Shown: piece after piece, positions 8,453 to 16,415 of the stretch
How the letters are laid out: every line of letters starts with the position of its first letter
Position numbering within the stretch: the first letter of the stretch is position 1
Origin: Sphaerochaeta sp.
GTDB taxonomy: Bacteria > Spirochaetota > Spirochaetia > Sphaerochaetales > Sphaerochaetaceae
Assembly: GCA_018399495.1 (NCBI GenBank)
Contig: JAGYOG010000018.1
Span: 1 to 48,348, forward strand
Reading direction: 5' to 3'
DNA length: 48,348 bases
The notes under the pieces: generated by a model
Databases searched by the model: none
What the model saw: only the letters and a program-made list of their open reading frames with translations
What the model was told of the DNA's origin: nothing
Translations under genes and position numbers: made by a program

Positions 8453-8995
8453 GATTTTTCCTCCGATGAGGATAAGCACAATCCCTCCCAAAATTCCTGC
8501 CTTGCTCTGAAGACGATTGCCAAAGTGGTTTCCGATGATGACGGCTAGCAGCGAAAGGATAAACGTGACGATGCCGATCAAGGAAATAGATAGAAGAATG
8601 TCGGTATTCAGAAATGCAAGGGTAATTCCAACAGCTAACGCATCGATGCTGGTTGCGATGGAGAGAAGTAAAAGCTCTTTGAGATCGAGATGGTCCACTG
8701 TCTCCACCGGACAAGTGGGGTCTTCTGTAATGGAATCATAGAGCATCTTCGCACCTATGATGGAGAGAAGAATGAACGCAATCCAATGGTCAACAGGTGT
8801 GATGAATCGTTCAAACTGAGTACCGAGCGCCCATCCAATGAGCGGCATTCCCGCTTGAAAGAATCCGAAAGAGAACGCTATGAGGGTTCCCTGGCCCCAA
8901 TTGATTCTGCGCATCCTGAGTCCTTTACATAAGGATACGGCAAACGCATCCATAGCAAGTCCTACAGAGAGCATAAGCAGTTCTATGATTCCCAA
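8420..8995 (-). CDS. mntP: Manganese efflux pump MntP
   Basis: A 191-residue, six-helix membrane protein. Two homologous halves each carry the MntP motif with a membrane-embedded Asp (VGLAMDAFAVSLCKG near the N-terminus; IATSIDALAVGITLA in the middle). MntP exports Mn2+. The start is taken as TTG at 8995: GGAGG lies 8 nt upstream, and the resulting MGIIELLMLSVGLAMDAF begins right at helix 1 and gives the usual family length (about 190). The longer frame from 9055 would add 20 non-conserved residues. The leader upstream can be drawn as a pseudoknot covering the Shine-Dalgarno site (see 9004-9056). The 3' end overlaps the MFS gene. Confidence 0.9.
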   Translation of the reverse strand: MGIIELLMLSVGLAMDAFAVSLCKGLRMRRINWGQGTLIAFSFGFFQAGMPLIGWALGTQFERFITPVDHWIAFILLSIIGAKMLYDSITEDPTCPVETVDHLDLKELLLLSIATSIDALAVGITLAFLNTDILLSISLIGIVTFILSLLAVIIGNHFGNRLQSKAGILGGIVLILIGGKILLSHLGIIGF

Positions 8996-9003
8996 AACAG
9001 GGT

Positions 9004-9056
9004 CCTCCAATAGTTCATGAAGCTTGAGTATAGGAGGTTTTTGCATGAAACTCAAG
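9004..9056 (-). promoter_or_regulatory. Possible H-type pseudoknot leader of mntP
   Basis: Read on the minus strand, 5' to 3': CTTGAGT (9056-9050), an A-rich loop, CCTCC (9037-9033), ACTCAAG (9029-9023), then the mntP Shine-Dalgarno GGAGG (9008-9004). CTTGAGT and ACTCAAG form a perfect 7-bp stem whose loop contains CCTCC, exactly complementary to the downstream GGAGG. Pairing both gives an H-type pseudoknot that hides the ribosome site. TTCATG (9049-9044) and CATGAA (9019-9014) offer an alternative pairing. The complementarity is visible directly; a regulatory role is inference. Confidence 0.45.
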
Positions 9057-9076
9057 ATTGAGAAAAAAACCTAAAC

Positions 9077-9117
9077 TGTTGTATTTCCAACATACGGACA
9101 CATATGGTTCTTATACG
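9077..9117 (+). promoter_or_regulatory. Candidate promoter and FNR/CRP-type operator for cupin-hcp
   Basis: A perfect inverted repeat TGTTG-N6-CAACA (9077-9092) lies upstream of a -10-like TATACG (9112-9117) with no recognisable -35. If transcription starts near 9124, the palindrome is centred near -40, the usual place for a class II activator of the CRP/FNR family. Hcp genes in many anaerobes are controlled by such regulators (for example HcpR). No regulator gene is in the window. Confidence 0.45.
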
Positions 9118-9168
9118 ATGCATGTATGAAGAGACATAGAATGAATCAATAAAGGAGTTATGACTGCG

Positions 9169-9492
9169 ATGATAAAGAATTTCAAACCATCAGAAGTGCT
9201 GAAATTTGCTGACCAAGTTACCTATCAGGAAGGACAGGTCGTGAGCAAGACTCTTGCACAGGACAAATATCACAGCCTAACCCTCTTTGCCTTCGAGAAA
9301 GGGGAGGAGATCAGCACACACGCAAGTAGCGGGGATGCTCTGGTCATCGCCCTGGACGGAGAAGGACTGGTGACCATAGGTGGTCAGGAGTTCAAGCTGG
9401 GCGCAGGGGATTCAATCTTGATGCCGAGTGATTTACCGCATGCTATCTACGCACCAGAACGTTTCAAGATGTTCTTGGTTGTCAGCTTTTAA
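9169..9492 (+). CDS. Small single-domain cupin protein
   Basis: A 107-residue cupin with the two conserved motifs: EEISTHASSGDALVIALDGEG and GDSILMPSDLPHAI, including His ligands of the metal site. AAGGAG at 9152 fits the ATG at 9169 (11 nt) better than the ATG at 9160 (2 nt), so the shorter form was chosen. It lies 19 bp before hcp in the same orientation, with a shared candidate FNR-type site upstream, so it is probably co-expressed with hcp. Small cupins next to hcp are common in anaerobes. The ligand and activity are not known. Confidence 0.82.
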   Translation: MIKNFKPSEVLKFADQVTYQEGQVVSKTLAQDKYHSLTLFAFEKGEEISTHASSGDALVIALDGEGLVTIGGQEFKLGAGDSILMPSDLPHAIYAPERFKMFLVVSF

Positions 9493-9511
9493 CAGTATAA
9501 GGAGATAACGA

Positions 9512-11146
9512 ATGGACAACAAAATGTTCTGTTTCCAATGTCAGGAAACCGCCCGCAATTTCGGATGTACCCAAGCAGGAGTATGTGGCAAGCAGCCAGA
9601 GACTGCCAATCTGCAGGATTTATTGATCTATGTAACCAAAGGCCTGAGCCAGGTTGCAACCAGACTACGCGGGGAAAACAAGTCGGTCAGTAAGGATATC
9701 AACCACATTGTTACCTATAATCTGTTCACTACAATCACCAACGCAAACTTTGATGATGAGAAGGTGACTGAGAGAATTCTTCTTACCATCGAAGCAAAGA
9801 AGGGTTTGCTCAAAGAGCTCTCCAAAAAGGAAGGTTTGAATGAAGCTGCCTTCTACGACAATACCGATACCTCTACCTATGAAGAATTTTCCAAGACTGT
9901 CGGAGTGCTTGCTGAGAGCAACGAAGATGTACGCTCCTTGAAGGAGTTGGTCACCTATGGTCTGAAGGGTATCAGTGCTTACACCAAGCATGCAAACAAC
10001 CTGATCAAGGAGAATGAGGAGCTTGATGCCTTCATCCAGAGTGCACTGAATGATCTGCTTGAAGAGAAGCGTGTTAATGAACTTGTCGCCCTTACCTTGA
10101 AGACAGGTGAGTGGGGTGTTGCAGGCATGGCACTGCTCGATGGAGCTAATACCGGTACCTATGGCAACCCCGAGATGACCAAGGTCAAGATTGGTGTTGG
10201 CAAGAATCCTGGTATCCTGATCAGTGGACACGACCTCAGGGACCTTGAGATGTTGCTTGAGCAGACCCAGGGTACTGGCGTTGATGTATATACCCACTCT
10301 GAGATGCTTCCCGCACACTACTATCCGGCATTCAAGAAATTTCTCAACTTCTATGGCAACTATGGGAACGCATGGTGGATGCAGAAGAAGGAGTTTGAAT
10401 CCTTCAATGGCCCGATATTGATGACCACCAACTGTATCGTACCTCCTTCTGTATCGTACAAGAGCCGTCTGTACACCACCGGCGCAACCGGCTTTCCAGG
10501 ATGCAAACATATTGAAGGTGGTATTGGGGATAAGAAGGACTTCAGTGAGATCATTGAACTTGCAAAGACCTGTCCTCCTCCAACACAGATTGAGTCCGGT
10601 GAGATCATCGGTGGCTTTGCTCACGAGCAGGTCTTCGCTCTTGCTGACAAGGTTGTTGATGCTGTGAAGCGTGGTGCGATCAAGAAGTTCGTGGTCATGG
10701 GTGGTTGTGACGGCCGCTCCAAGAGCAGGGATTACTACACTGAGTTCGCAAAGAACCTGCCCAAGGATACCGTAATCCTGACCGCAGGGTGCGCAAAGTA
10801 TCGCTATAACAAGCTGAACCTCGGTGACATCGGTGGTATCCCCCGTGTATTGGATGCTGGCCAGTGTAATGACTCCTACTCCTTGGCACTTATTGCCTTG
10901 AAGTTGAAGGAAGTCTTTGGGTTGGACGACATCAATGACCTTCCCATCGCATACAATATTGCTTGGTATGAGCAGAAAGCTGTCATCGTACTACTTGCAT
11001 TGCTCTACCTGGGTGTGAAGAACATCCACCTCGGGCCTACGTTGCCAGCATTCCTCTCACCGAATGTAGCCAGCGTGTTGGTCGAGAATTTCGGCATCGC
11101 CGGAATCTCATCCGTTGAGGATGATCTTGCAGAGCTAATCGGCTAG
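9512..11146 (+). CDS. hcp: Hydroxylamine reductase / hybrid-cluster protein
   Basis: A 544-residue hybrid-cluster protein. The N-terminal cysteines C7, C10, C19 and C25 (CxxC-x8-C-x5-C) bind the [4Fe-4S] cluster with the spacing of the class I proteins of strict anaerobes. Further conserved cysteines, in FPGCKH, MGGCDG, AGCAKY and GQCND, and the WYEQKAV segment supply hybrid Fe-S-O cluster ligands. Hcp reduces hydroxylamine in vitro and is generally tied to nitric-oxide and nitrosative stress. AAGGAG precedes the ATG. It is the second gene after the cupin, and a hairpin terminator candidate follows at 11169. Confidence 0.95.
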   Translation: MDNKMFCFQCQETARNFGCTQAGVCGKQPETANLQDLLIYVTKGLSQVATRLRGENKSVSKDINHIVTYNLFTTITNANFDDEKVTERILLTIEAKKGLLKELSKKEGLNEAAFYDNTDTSTYEEFSKTVGVLAESNEDVRSLKELVTYGLKGISAYTKHANNLIKENEELDAFIQSALNDLLEEKRVNELVALTLKTGEWGVAGMALLDGANTGTYGNPEMTKVKIGVGKNPGILISGHDLRDLEMLLEQTQGTGVDVYTHSEMLPAHYYPAFKKFLNFYGNYGNAWWMQKKEFESFNGPILMTTNCIVPPSVSYKSRLYTTGATGFPGCKHIEGGIGDKKDFSEIIELAKTCPPPTQIESGEIIGGFAHEQVFALADKVVDAVKRGAIKKFVVMGGCDGRSKSRDYYTEFAKNLPKDTVILTAGCAKYRYNKLNLGDIGGIPRVLDAGQCNDSYSLALIALKLKEVFGLDDINDLPIAYNIAWYEQKAVIVLLALLYLGVKNIHLGPTLPAFLSPNVASVLVENFGIAGISSVEDDLAELIG

Positions 11147-11168
11147 TCAGTTAGTCTAGGTTTTCTGG

Positions 11169-11196
11169 GAGCTTCCAAACGGAGGCTCTCTTCTCT
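11169..11196 (+). terminator. Probable terminator of the cupin-hcp operon
   Basis: 8-bp stem GAGCTTCC / GGAGGCTC (one G-T wobble) with an AAAC loop at 11169-11188, followed by the pyrimidine-rich TCTTCTCT. It lies 22 bp after the hcp stop. The tail is a weak T-run. Confidence 0.55.
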
Positions 11197-11197
11197 A

Positions 11198-11230
11198 CGT
11201 GAAAGGCTGCCTCTCATTTGAAAGGCAGCC
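11198..11230 (-). terminator. Probable terminator of the tetR-MMPL cluster
   Basis: Perfect 8-bp stem GGCTGCCT / AGGCAGCC (11205-11212 with 11223-11230). On the minus strand it is followed by TTTC. It sits 25 bp after the stop of the last gene of the minus-strand cluster. Confidence 0.6.
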
Positions 11231-11255
11231 AAGTTGCAATGCGATTGATAAAGTA

Positions 11256-12512
11256 TTAGAAGTACCAGCGAAGTGCAGCCCAGGCCATGGAGTTATCCTG
11301 GTAGACACCGAAGGTCCCCTCTTCATCCCCAATAAACAGTTCCACGCCACCTTCGAGCAGAACTCCGTCCCCAAAGTTGTAAGAGAGGGAGGGCCTGATC
11401 AGGGCATTGGCAGGTTCAAGTTCCACATAGGTGAAAAGTCTTGCTGTCAGGCGTTCATCCAAGAACGTATCCTGTACCCTGAAGGTGAGCGTGTGGGCAA
11501 ACTCCTTGATTGGTTTCATCTGGCTTACCAATGAATCATTATGGTCATGAGTATAGGTCAATAGATACTGACTCGACCACTGGGCTCCCAGCATATTCCA
11601 GTCCAGTCCCACCAGGGTCTGTACCTGGTTATGGTACTCAATGGAGATGGGAGGATTACGTGTAGTATCCATGCCATTCATCGGCTTCTCCAGCGCCAGA
11701 GCTGCTTCTCCCCTGAGGACCACACTACCCAAAGTAGTATTGAAACTTCCTCCGACAAATCCGTACCGCTCATAACCTTGAGATATTTCTCTTGAGGTAA
11801 AATCAGGGGCCGTTACCCCTGTTACCAAGGGTTCATCGGTGAACACATATCCTCCGTTTACCTTCCAGCTGATAGTATTCCCGAATCTACCCAATGAGAG
11901 AAATGCTTCGCTGTTCTCCAGGGTAGTATCGGGCATGACGGGATCATGTATCGTAGTGGTAATCGTTGGAGGAAATGGCATGGAAGGAGACTGAGCCCAC
12001 ATCGAATTCTGGGAGGGAAGGGTGGATGGGATAAAATGCGTCACCCAGATTCCCTGCAGGGTGTAATTTCCTGCATAGTAGTCTACCTTGATGGCTGGAA
12101 CAGCCTTGCGGATCTCAGTAAAGTCAGCAAGGATGAATGAGCGCATATCCCTTGGACTTACCAAGTCAGTAATGAATGCTCCTTCTGCTTCCCCCCAGAT
12201 AACCTTCTGCTTACCCACCCTGATATCCGCGTCCTGCAGATAGAAATCGAAATAAGCTTCCTGGAGGTCGAGTTTTATTCCTTCATTGGGGTTGCTGTAT
12301 GCTACTGGGTGCAAGGTGAGCTTACCCAGATCTCCGTAATAGTCATACCTCAGGTCAGCGGTTATCTCATGCACTGGCATGTCTGCTTGTTCGAATCGGA
12401 AAGTGGCATAGTCTCGAACCATGCCGCTGAAAACCCCGTCCCCGGCAACTGCCGGGAGTAGGAAGGTGGCGAGAATAATACATGTGAGTAGAATGGTCTT
12501 GTGTTTCATCAT
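11256..12512 (-). CDS. Outer-membrane beta-barrel protein of the MMPL cluster (DUF1302-like)
   Basis: A 418-residue protein with an N-terminal signal peptide (about 1-24, ending AVAG), long stretches of alternating strand-like sequence and a C-terminal AALRWYF ending in Phe, so it is probably an outer-membrane barrel. The segment GKQKVIWGEAEG followed by SPRD resembles the WGEAD...NPQD region of DUF1302-type proteins, which often accompany MMPL pumps and LolA-like carriers. The start codon directly follows the stop of the upstream carrier gene, and its Shine-Dalgarno sequence lies inside that gene's end. It could be the outer-membrane acceptor or exit port of the system. The precise family is a motif-level judgement. 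Confidence 0.72.
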   Translation of the reverse strand: MMKHKTILLTCIILATFLLPAVAGDGVFSGMVRDYATFRFEQADMPVHEITADLRYDYYGDLGKLTLHPVAYSNPNEGIKLDLQEAYFDFYLQDADIRVGKQKVIWGEAEGAFITDLVSPRDMRSFILADFTEIRKAVPAIKVDYYAGNYTLQGIWVTHFIPSTLPSQNSMWAQSPSMPFPPTITTTIHDPVMPDTTLENSEAFLSLGRFGNTISWKVNGGYVFTDEPLVTGVTAPDFTSREISQGYERYGFVGGSFNTTLGSVVLRGEAALALEKPMNGMDTTRNPPISIEYHNQVQTLVGLDWNMLGAQWSSQYLLTYTHDHNDSLVSQMKPIKEFAHTLTFRVQDTFLDERLTARLFTYVELEPANALIRPSLSYNFGDGVLLEGGVELFIGDEEGTFGVYQDNSMAWAALRWYF

Positions 12513-13301
12513 TTATCTCCTTGGTCCAATTTTCATTTGTCGTTCACTGAAGAAGCTGTCATTGAAGTCAAGATTGAATTCGACTTCTTCCATCTGTATC
12601 CTGGTGGAGGTGTTCTCCTTCACGTTCCTCATGGTCATGTCGGTAATGACGTAGATGTCGTCTATCTCTTCATATGTGTCAATGGTAAGCGTCTTGCCCA
12701 GTGTTCCATTGGGAAGATAGAACTCCTTTTTCAAACCGAACCACTCTCCATCTACAACCCACGAGAGGGTTCTGGGATAGTCCTCATCACCTTTTGCTAT
12801 ACTCTCTACAACCAGGGTCGAAACCCCGTCGACTGTCTCTTTCCTCAAAACTGTGTGGGTGTCCAAATCAGGATGTCGGCTTCCCATATCATCGTAGGTA
12901 AAGTCAGAACCCATGAAAGAGTCGTTCTTGCTGTCGCTTGCGATACGCTTCACTCTCCTGAGGGCTGGCAGGTAGATGTACTGGTCATCACTTCTGCCAT
13001 CCTCATAACTGAAGCTGAGGAAGCTGGTGTTTCTTACATCACTGGGGGAAAGGAAGAACATAAGCTTGCTTTCCACTCCATCCTTATCCATTCGGTACTG
13101 GGCAATTGTTCGTTCCCTGACTGATCCCCTCGAGTTGGTAATGGTCATAATCAGATTGGCACTCATCGTTTCGCCGCTATCGCGGTTGTATACTTCCCAC
13201 ATTACCTCACTGCCACTTGGGGTGGTTGCGCTTACGGTAAGTAAGACGAACGTCATAAGCAGTGTAAGCACACTGATTCGTTTTGCTGTACGTGTTTTCA
13301 T
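12513..13301 (-). CDS. LolA-like periplasmic carrier, Tp0789-type (outer-membrane lipoprotein-sorting family)
   Basis: A 262-residue protein with a signal peptide (about 1-26, ending VSA). The body has the features of the LolA-like family represented by Treponema pallidum Tp0789: a repetitive beta-sheet half-barrel with the central MFFLSPSDVRNTSFLSF and YLPALRRVKRI segments. Related folds bind lipid acyl chains and ferry lipoproteins or lipids across the periplasm. It lies between an MMPL pump gene (4-bp overlap) and an outer-membrane barrel gene (immediately adjacent), a gene order that fits a periplasmic shuttle. The cargo is unknown. Confidence 0.82.
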   Translation of the reverse strand: MKTRTAKRISVLTLLMTFVLLTVSATTPSGSEVMWEVYNRDSGETMSANLIMTITNSRGSVRERTIAQYRMDKDGVESKLMFFLSPSDVRNTSFLSFSYEDGRSDDQYIYLPALRRVKRIASDSKNDSFMGSDFTYDDMGSRHPDLDTHTVLRKETVDGVSTLVVESIAKGDEDYPRTLSWVVDGEWFGLKKEFYLPNGTLGKTLTIDTYEEIDDIYVITDMTMRNVKENTSTRIQMEEVEFNLDFNDSFFSERQMKIGPRR

Positions 13302-15607
13302 GATAATCTCCTTGTATTGTTGTCTGATATGCGTTTTGGAAGAAACACATGTTTTTTCTCAAGGTAGTGCACCAGCACCACCAGAATGGTGAGTGTTCCC
13401 AAGGCACTGGTTGCCATGTTCAGGACAATAAGTGCCCCGACCTGTCGGTTGGGAGGAAAGACACTGAACATCAGGATTGCAAAGCCACCCATTACGGCGA
13501 TTGCATTGAAGATGATTGCCCTTCCCGTATGTTTCAGCGTCGATCTGGTAGCTTGTTTAAGCGAAGATCCACCAAGGCGTTCATTTGTGTAGTGCTCCAG
13601 GAAGTGGATGGCATAGTCCACTCCGATTCCGATGGCAATGCTTGTGATCAGGGCAGTCGCACTACTGAGTGGGATTCCCAGTAGTCCCATCACCCCAAAA
13701 TTCACTACAGCCGTGATGGCGATCGGGATAGTTCCAACGACGCCGATACGGAGGTTCTTGAACAGAAGTGCCAAGAGAATGATGATAATTGCAAAGCTGA
13801 GAGCCAAGCTGATGATCTGACCCTCCAGCAAGAGTTCGCTGAAGATGAAGGCCTTGTATCCACTACCTGCATAGGTTATTTCAATCGCATGATCTGCAAA
13901 GACTGGACGGGAGGAGTCGACCACAGCAAGTATATCCTTCAGAACAGCTGAACTGTCACTCTTCAACTGAATGGTGATATTTGCACTCGTATACTCATAG
14001 TCAACGACCTTTTCCAATGTTTCTGGATCACCGGAGAATTCATAGAGCAGGAGATACTGACTCACCAGCTCCTGGGAGTCTGGAATGCTGTAACTGCCAT
14101 CCTCGCTCTCCAACATTACTTGGTTCATCTGCTTGATGAAGGTTGCCAGAGAGAGGGTGTTGCCCACAATTGGGTCCTTCTCTATATCTTCTTGCATGGA
14201 ATCCATTGCCTGAAGGACCTCTGGATGTTTGAAGAGATCTGCCTCATCTCCGCTCAAGATGATATTCAAGGTTGATGTCCCACCAAATTTATTGTTTACG
14301 AATTGGTCGGTCTGTGCGATGGTACTGTCTTCCTCGAAGTTTGCAAGAAAGCTTGTATCAATCCAGACCATGCTTGTTCCCCATACCCCGATGATGAGTA
14401 CAGCCAGGGAGATGAAGACAATCATCTTTGGACGACGCAACAAGAGAGCTTGCAGTGAATCTGACAGGGTCCCTTTTCCCTGCTGTATCTCAAGGTCTGC
14501 CTTTGCTTTCTTGTACTTGGGTTTGCCCAGAAGATATATGGATGCAGGAAAGAGCAACAGAGCAAGCAACATCTCCGATAGGACACCAATCGCAGCAAAC
14601 AACCCGAAGTAGCGGACAGGAAGAACCTGGCTGCTCATCAAGGCAACAAAGCCGATTGCCGTGGTTATCGCTGTCATGATAATCGGCCTGACCATCTGCT
14701 TCAGGGACAGCGTGGCAAGTTCCCCTTTACTGAGGTCGGGGTAGGAGCGCATCAGGTGGTGGATGGTGTTGTGCATGTGGATACCATAGGCAACCCCGAT
14801 GGCAATCAACATGACAGGGATCATAGTATCAACGGCATATATGGGGATGTGTAACAACGTCATCAATCCGAAGGAGACCAGTGTACCAAAGAGTACAATG
14901 ACCATGTTCAGTACCGTATCCCGTAGTGAACGCAACAACAGAAAGAGCAGGATGATCATGGTGATGATGACCAAGGGGAACATGATAGCCATGTCCTTCG
15001 GTCCAAGTTCCGCAAGGGCCCCTTCAACTACAGGTCTTCCTGCAACCATGAGTGTTTCAGGCCCTTCCCACTGCTTGGCCCAATTCTGCAAGATCTCTGC
15101 GTCCATGTCACTGTTCAATTCAGCTATGATGAGAGTCGCGGTTCCATCCTTGCTGACGTTACGACCATAGATCATGGGATTGGCTTCTACCTCTGCCTGC
15201 ATCTGTGAGATAGCCGCCTCACTTGTTTTGCCAGAGTAGAACGGCTCAACCTCAAGAAAACCATCATCACTCTTGATGTTGTCGGCAGTCGTAAGACTGG
15301 TTACCGATTCCACTGCATCGAACTCCTCTTGGAGTGCTCCAGTGATGGCATCAATCTTTTCAATCGTGCCTGGATTGTAGATACCCTCAGGGTGTTCTAC
15401 CACTATGAGAATTGCATCCTTGATACCGAAAAGACTCTCTGCCTCGTCACTGGCCATAAAGGCAGGGTGGGTCTTTGGCATATACTCATCCAGGTCCGTC
15501 TCCAGTGTTGCATTGTTTGCAATGGAGATACCAAAGATGAAGGATAGAGCCAATACCGTGAGTAAGAGAAGAAACGGGCGTTTAGCGAATAAAGTGAAGA
15601 ATTGCAT
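13298..15607 (-). CDS. MMPL/RND-family inner-membrane transporter
   Basis: A 769-residue RND-type pump with two homologous halves. Each has one leading helix, a periplasmic domain of about 200 residues and a block of five to six helices. The second half carries IGIGVDYAIHFLEHY, with the membrane Asp used for proton coupling. The first half has IGVAYGIHMHN, where that Asp is Ala, so coupling may depend on one half. MMPL proteins move lipids and hydrophobic compounds. The start is ATG 15607 because GGAGG lies 4 nt upstream; the longer frame would run through the operator at 15620. It shares a cluster with tetR, the LolA-like carrier and the barrel gene. Confidence 0.88.
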   Translation of the reverse strand: MQFFTLFAKRPFLLLLTVLALSFIFGISIANNATLETDLDEYMPKTHPAFMASDEAESLFGIKDAILIVVEHPEGIYNPGTIEKIDAITGALQEEFDAVESVTSLTTADNIKSDDGFLEVEPFYSGKTSEAAISQMQAEVEANPMIYGRNVSKDGTATLIIAELNSDMDAEILQNWAKQWEGPETLMVAGRPVVEGALAELGPKDMAIMFPLVIITMIILLFLLLRSLRDTVLNMVIVLFGTLVSFGLMTLLHIPIYAVDTMIPVMLIAIGVAYGIHMHNTIHHLMRSYPDLSKGELATLSLKQMVRPIIMTAITTAIGFVALMSSQVLPVRYFGLFAAIGVLSEMLLALLLFPASIYLLGKPKYKKAKADLEIQQGKGTLSDSLQALLLRRPKMIVFISLAVLIIGVWGTSMVWIDTSFLANFEEDSTIAQTDQFVNNKFGGTSTLNIILSGDEADLFKHPEVLQAMDSMQEDIEKDPIVGNTLSLATFIKQMNQVMLESEDGSYSIPDSQELVSQYLLLYEFSGDPETLEKVVDYEYTSANITIQLKSDSSAVLKDILAVVDSSRPVFADHAIEITYAGSGYKAFIFSELLLEGQIISLALSFAIIIILLALLFKNLRIGVVGTIPIAITAVVNFGVMGLLGIPLSSATALITSIAIGIGVDYAIHFLEHYTNERLGGSSLKQATRSTLKHTGRAIIFNAIAVMGGFAILMFSVFPPNRQVGALIVLNMATSALGTLTILVVLVHYLEKKHVFLPKRISDNNTRRLS

Positions 15608-15619
15608 AAGTCCTCCGAT

Positions 15620-15633
15620 AGTTAACGTTAACT
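15620..15633. promoter_or_regulatory. 14-bp palindromic operator upstream of the MMPL gene
   Basis: AGTTAACGTTAACT is a perfect palindrome 12 bp upstream of the MMPL start codon and just downstream of a -10-like TATTAT on the minus strand, where a bound repressor would block transcription. The half-site GTTAACG recurs upstream of the tetR gene (16281). The adjacent TetR protein is the natural candidate to bind it; this is inference. Confidence 0.55.
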
Positions 15634-15681
15634 TACATATAATAGAAATGAACATTCCCTTTTTGTCTTTGAAATGTACGG

Positions 15682-16263
15682 TTATAGCAATGAGAAGAGG
15701 GTACTCAGGCTAGCGGTGATAGGCCCTGCCTGTTCTCTCAGGTTTGTTGGTTCATCCTGCATATGCCAGCGTGAGACATAGAGGCGGATGGTACCGAAGG
15801 TGATCATAGCAAGTTCGACAGGATTCATATCATCCCTGCAACGTTTCTCTGCTATGGCATCTGTATAGAACTTAGCAAGTTGCTTCAGGTTTCCCTTCAA
15901 CAGTGCATCCAACTGTGGTTTGAGTTGGATGTCTACATTGAATGTTTCCTCGGCAAACAGCATCAAGGTAAATGCTGCATTCTGTTCCAGAAGTGTGAAC
16001 AAATCATGCACGAATTTGGTGAGAGCTTCTTGGTAGGAACCTTGGTATGCGTGCAATTTTGCGAACTGAGGGGTAAGCAAGCTATCCAGATGGGTAAGGA
16101 TGGCTTGAAGGAGTTCGTGTTTGCTCGTAAAGTGTCGATATACAGCGGCCTCGCTGACACCGATGGCAGATGCCACATTACGGATGGTCAATTTTTGAAT
16201 TCCGTCTTTGGCTGTTACGCGGATTGCTGCTTCAACCAATTCAGCCTGTCGTTTTGTCTGCAT
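15682..16263 (-). CDS. TetR-family transcriptional regulator
   Basis: A 193-residue regulator. The N-terminal helix-turn-helix contains IRNVASAIGVSEAAVYRHF (about residues 26-45), the typical TetR recognition region, and a variable helical ligand domain of about 140 residues follows. The ATG at 16263 is chosen because GGAGG lies 5 nt upstream; the longer TTG start would begin within that ribosome site. It is the first gene of the minus-strand MMPL cluster, and GTTAACG motifs occur both before it and before the pump gene, so it probably represses the cluster and itself. A hydrophobic effector is likely by analogy only. Confidence 0.9.
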   Translation of the reverse strand: MQTKRQAELVEAAIRVTAKDGIQKLTIRNVASAIGVSEAAVYRHFTSKHELLQAILTHLDSLLTPQFAKLHAYQGSYQEALTKFVHDLFTLLEQNAAFTLMLFAEETFNVDIQLKPQLDALLKGNLKQLAKFYTDAIAEKRCRDDMNPVELAMITFGTIRLYVSRWHMQDEPTNLREQAGPITASLSTLFSLL

Positions 16264-16280
16264 CGATTCCTCCAAGATAA

Positions 16281-16297
16281 GTTAACGATTACTAACG
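16281..16297. promoter_or_regulatory. GTTAACG-type motif upstream of tetR
   Basis: GTTAACGATTACTAACG contains GTTAACG, matching the half-site of the palindrome at 15620. It can be read as GTTA-N8-TAAC or as two TAACG words 10 bp apart. It lies 18 bp upstream of the tetR start and also in the leader of the divergent hydrolase gene, so it could affect both. Confidence 0.4.
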
Positions 16298-16415
16298 TAC
16301 AGTTGTTTCTTGGTTTTGACAAGAGGGTAGCATGTTTTTTTTCACGCTTTGTTTGCTTGCTCTTGCAACCTCACCATTTCAACACGATACTAAAGACATG
16401 GAGGGATCAAGCCCT

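Noticed and set aside
8996..9168. yybP-ykoY manganese riboswitch upstream of mntP
   Set aside because: The conserved core elements are not visible. Only the hairpin/pseudoknot pairing described separately could be supported.
15608..15655. Longer MMPL protein starting at 15655
   Set aside because: The extension would translate through the palindromic operator, while ATG 15607 has GGAGG 4 nt upstream.
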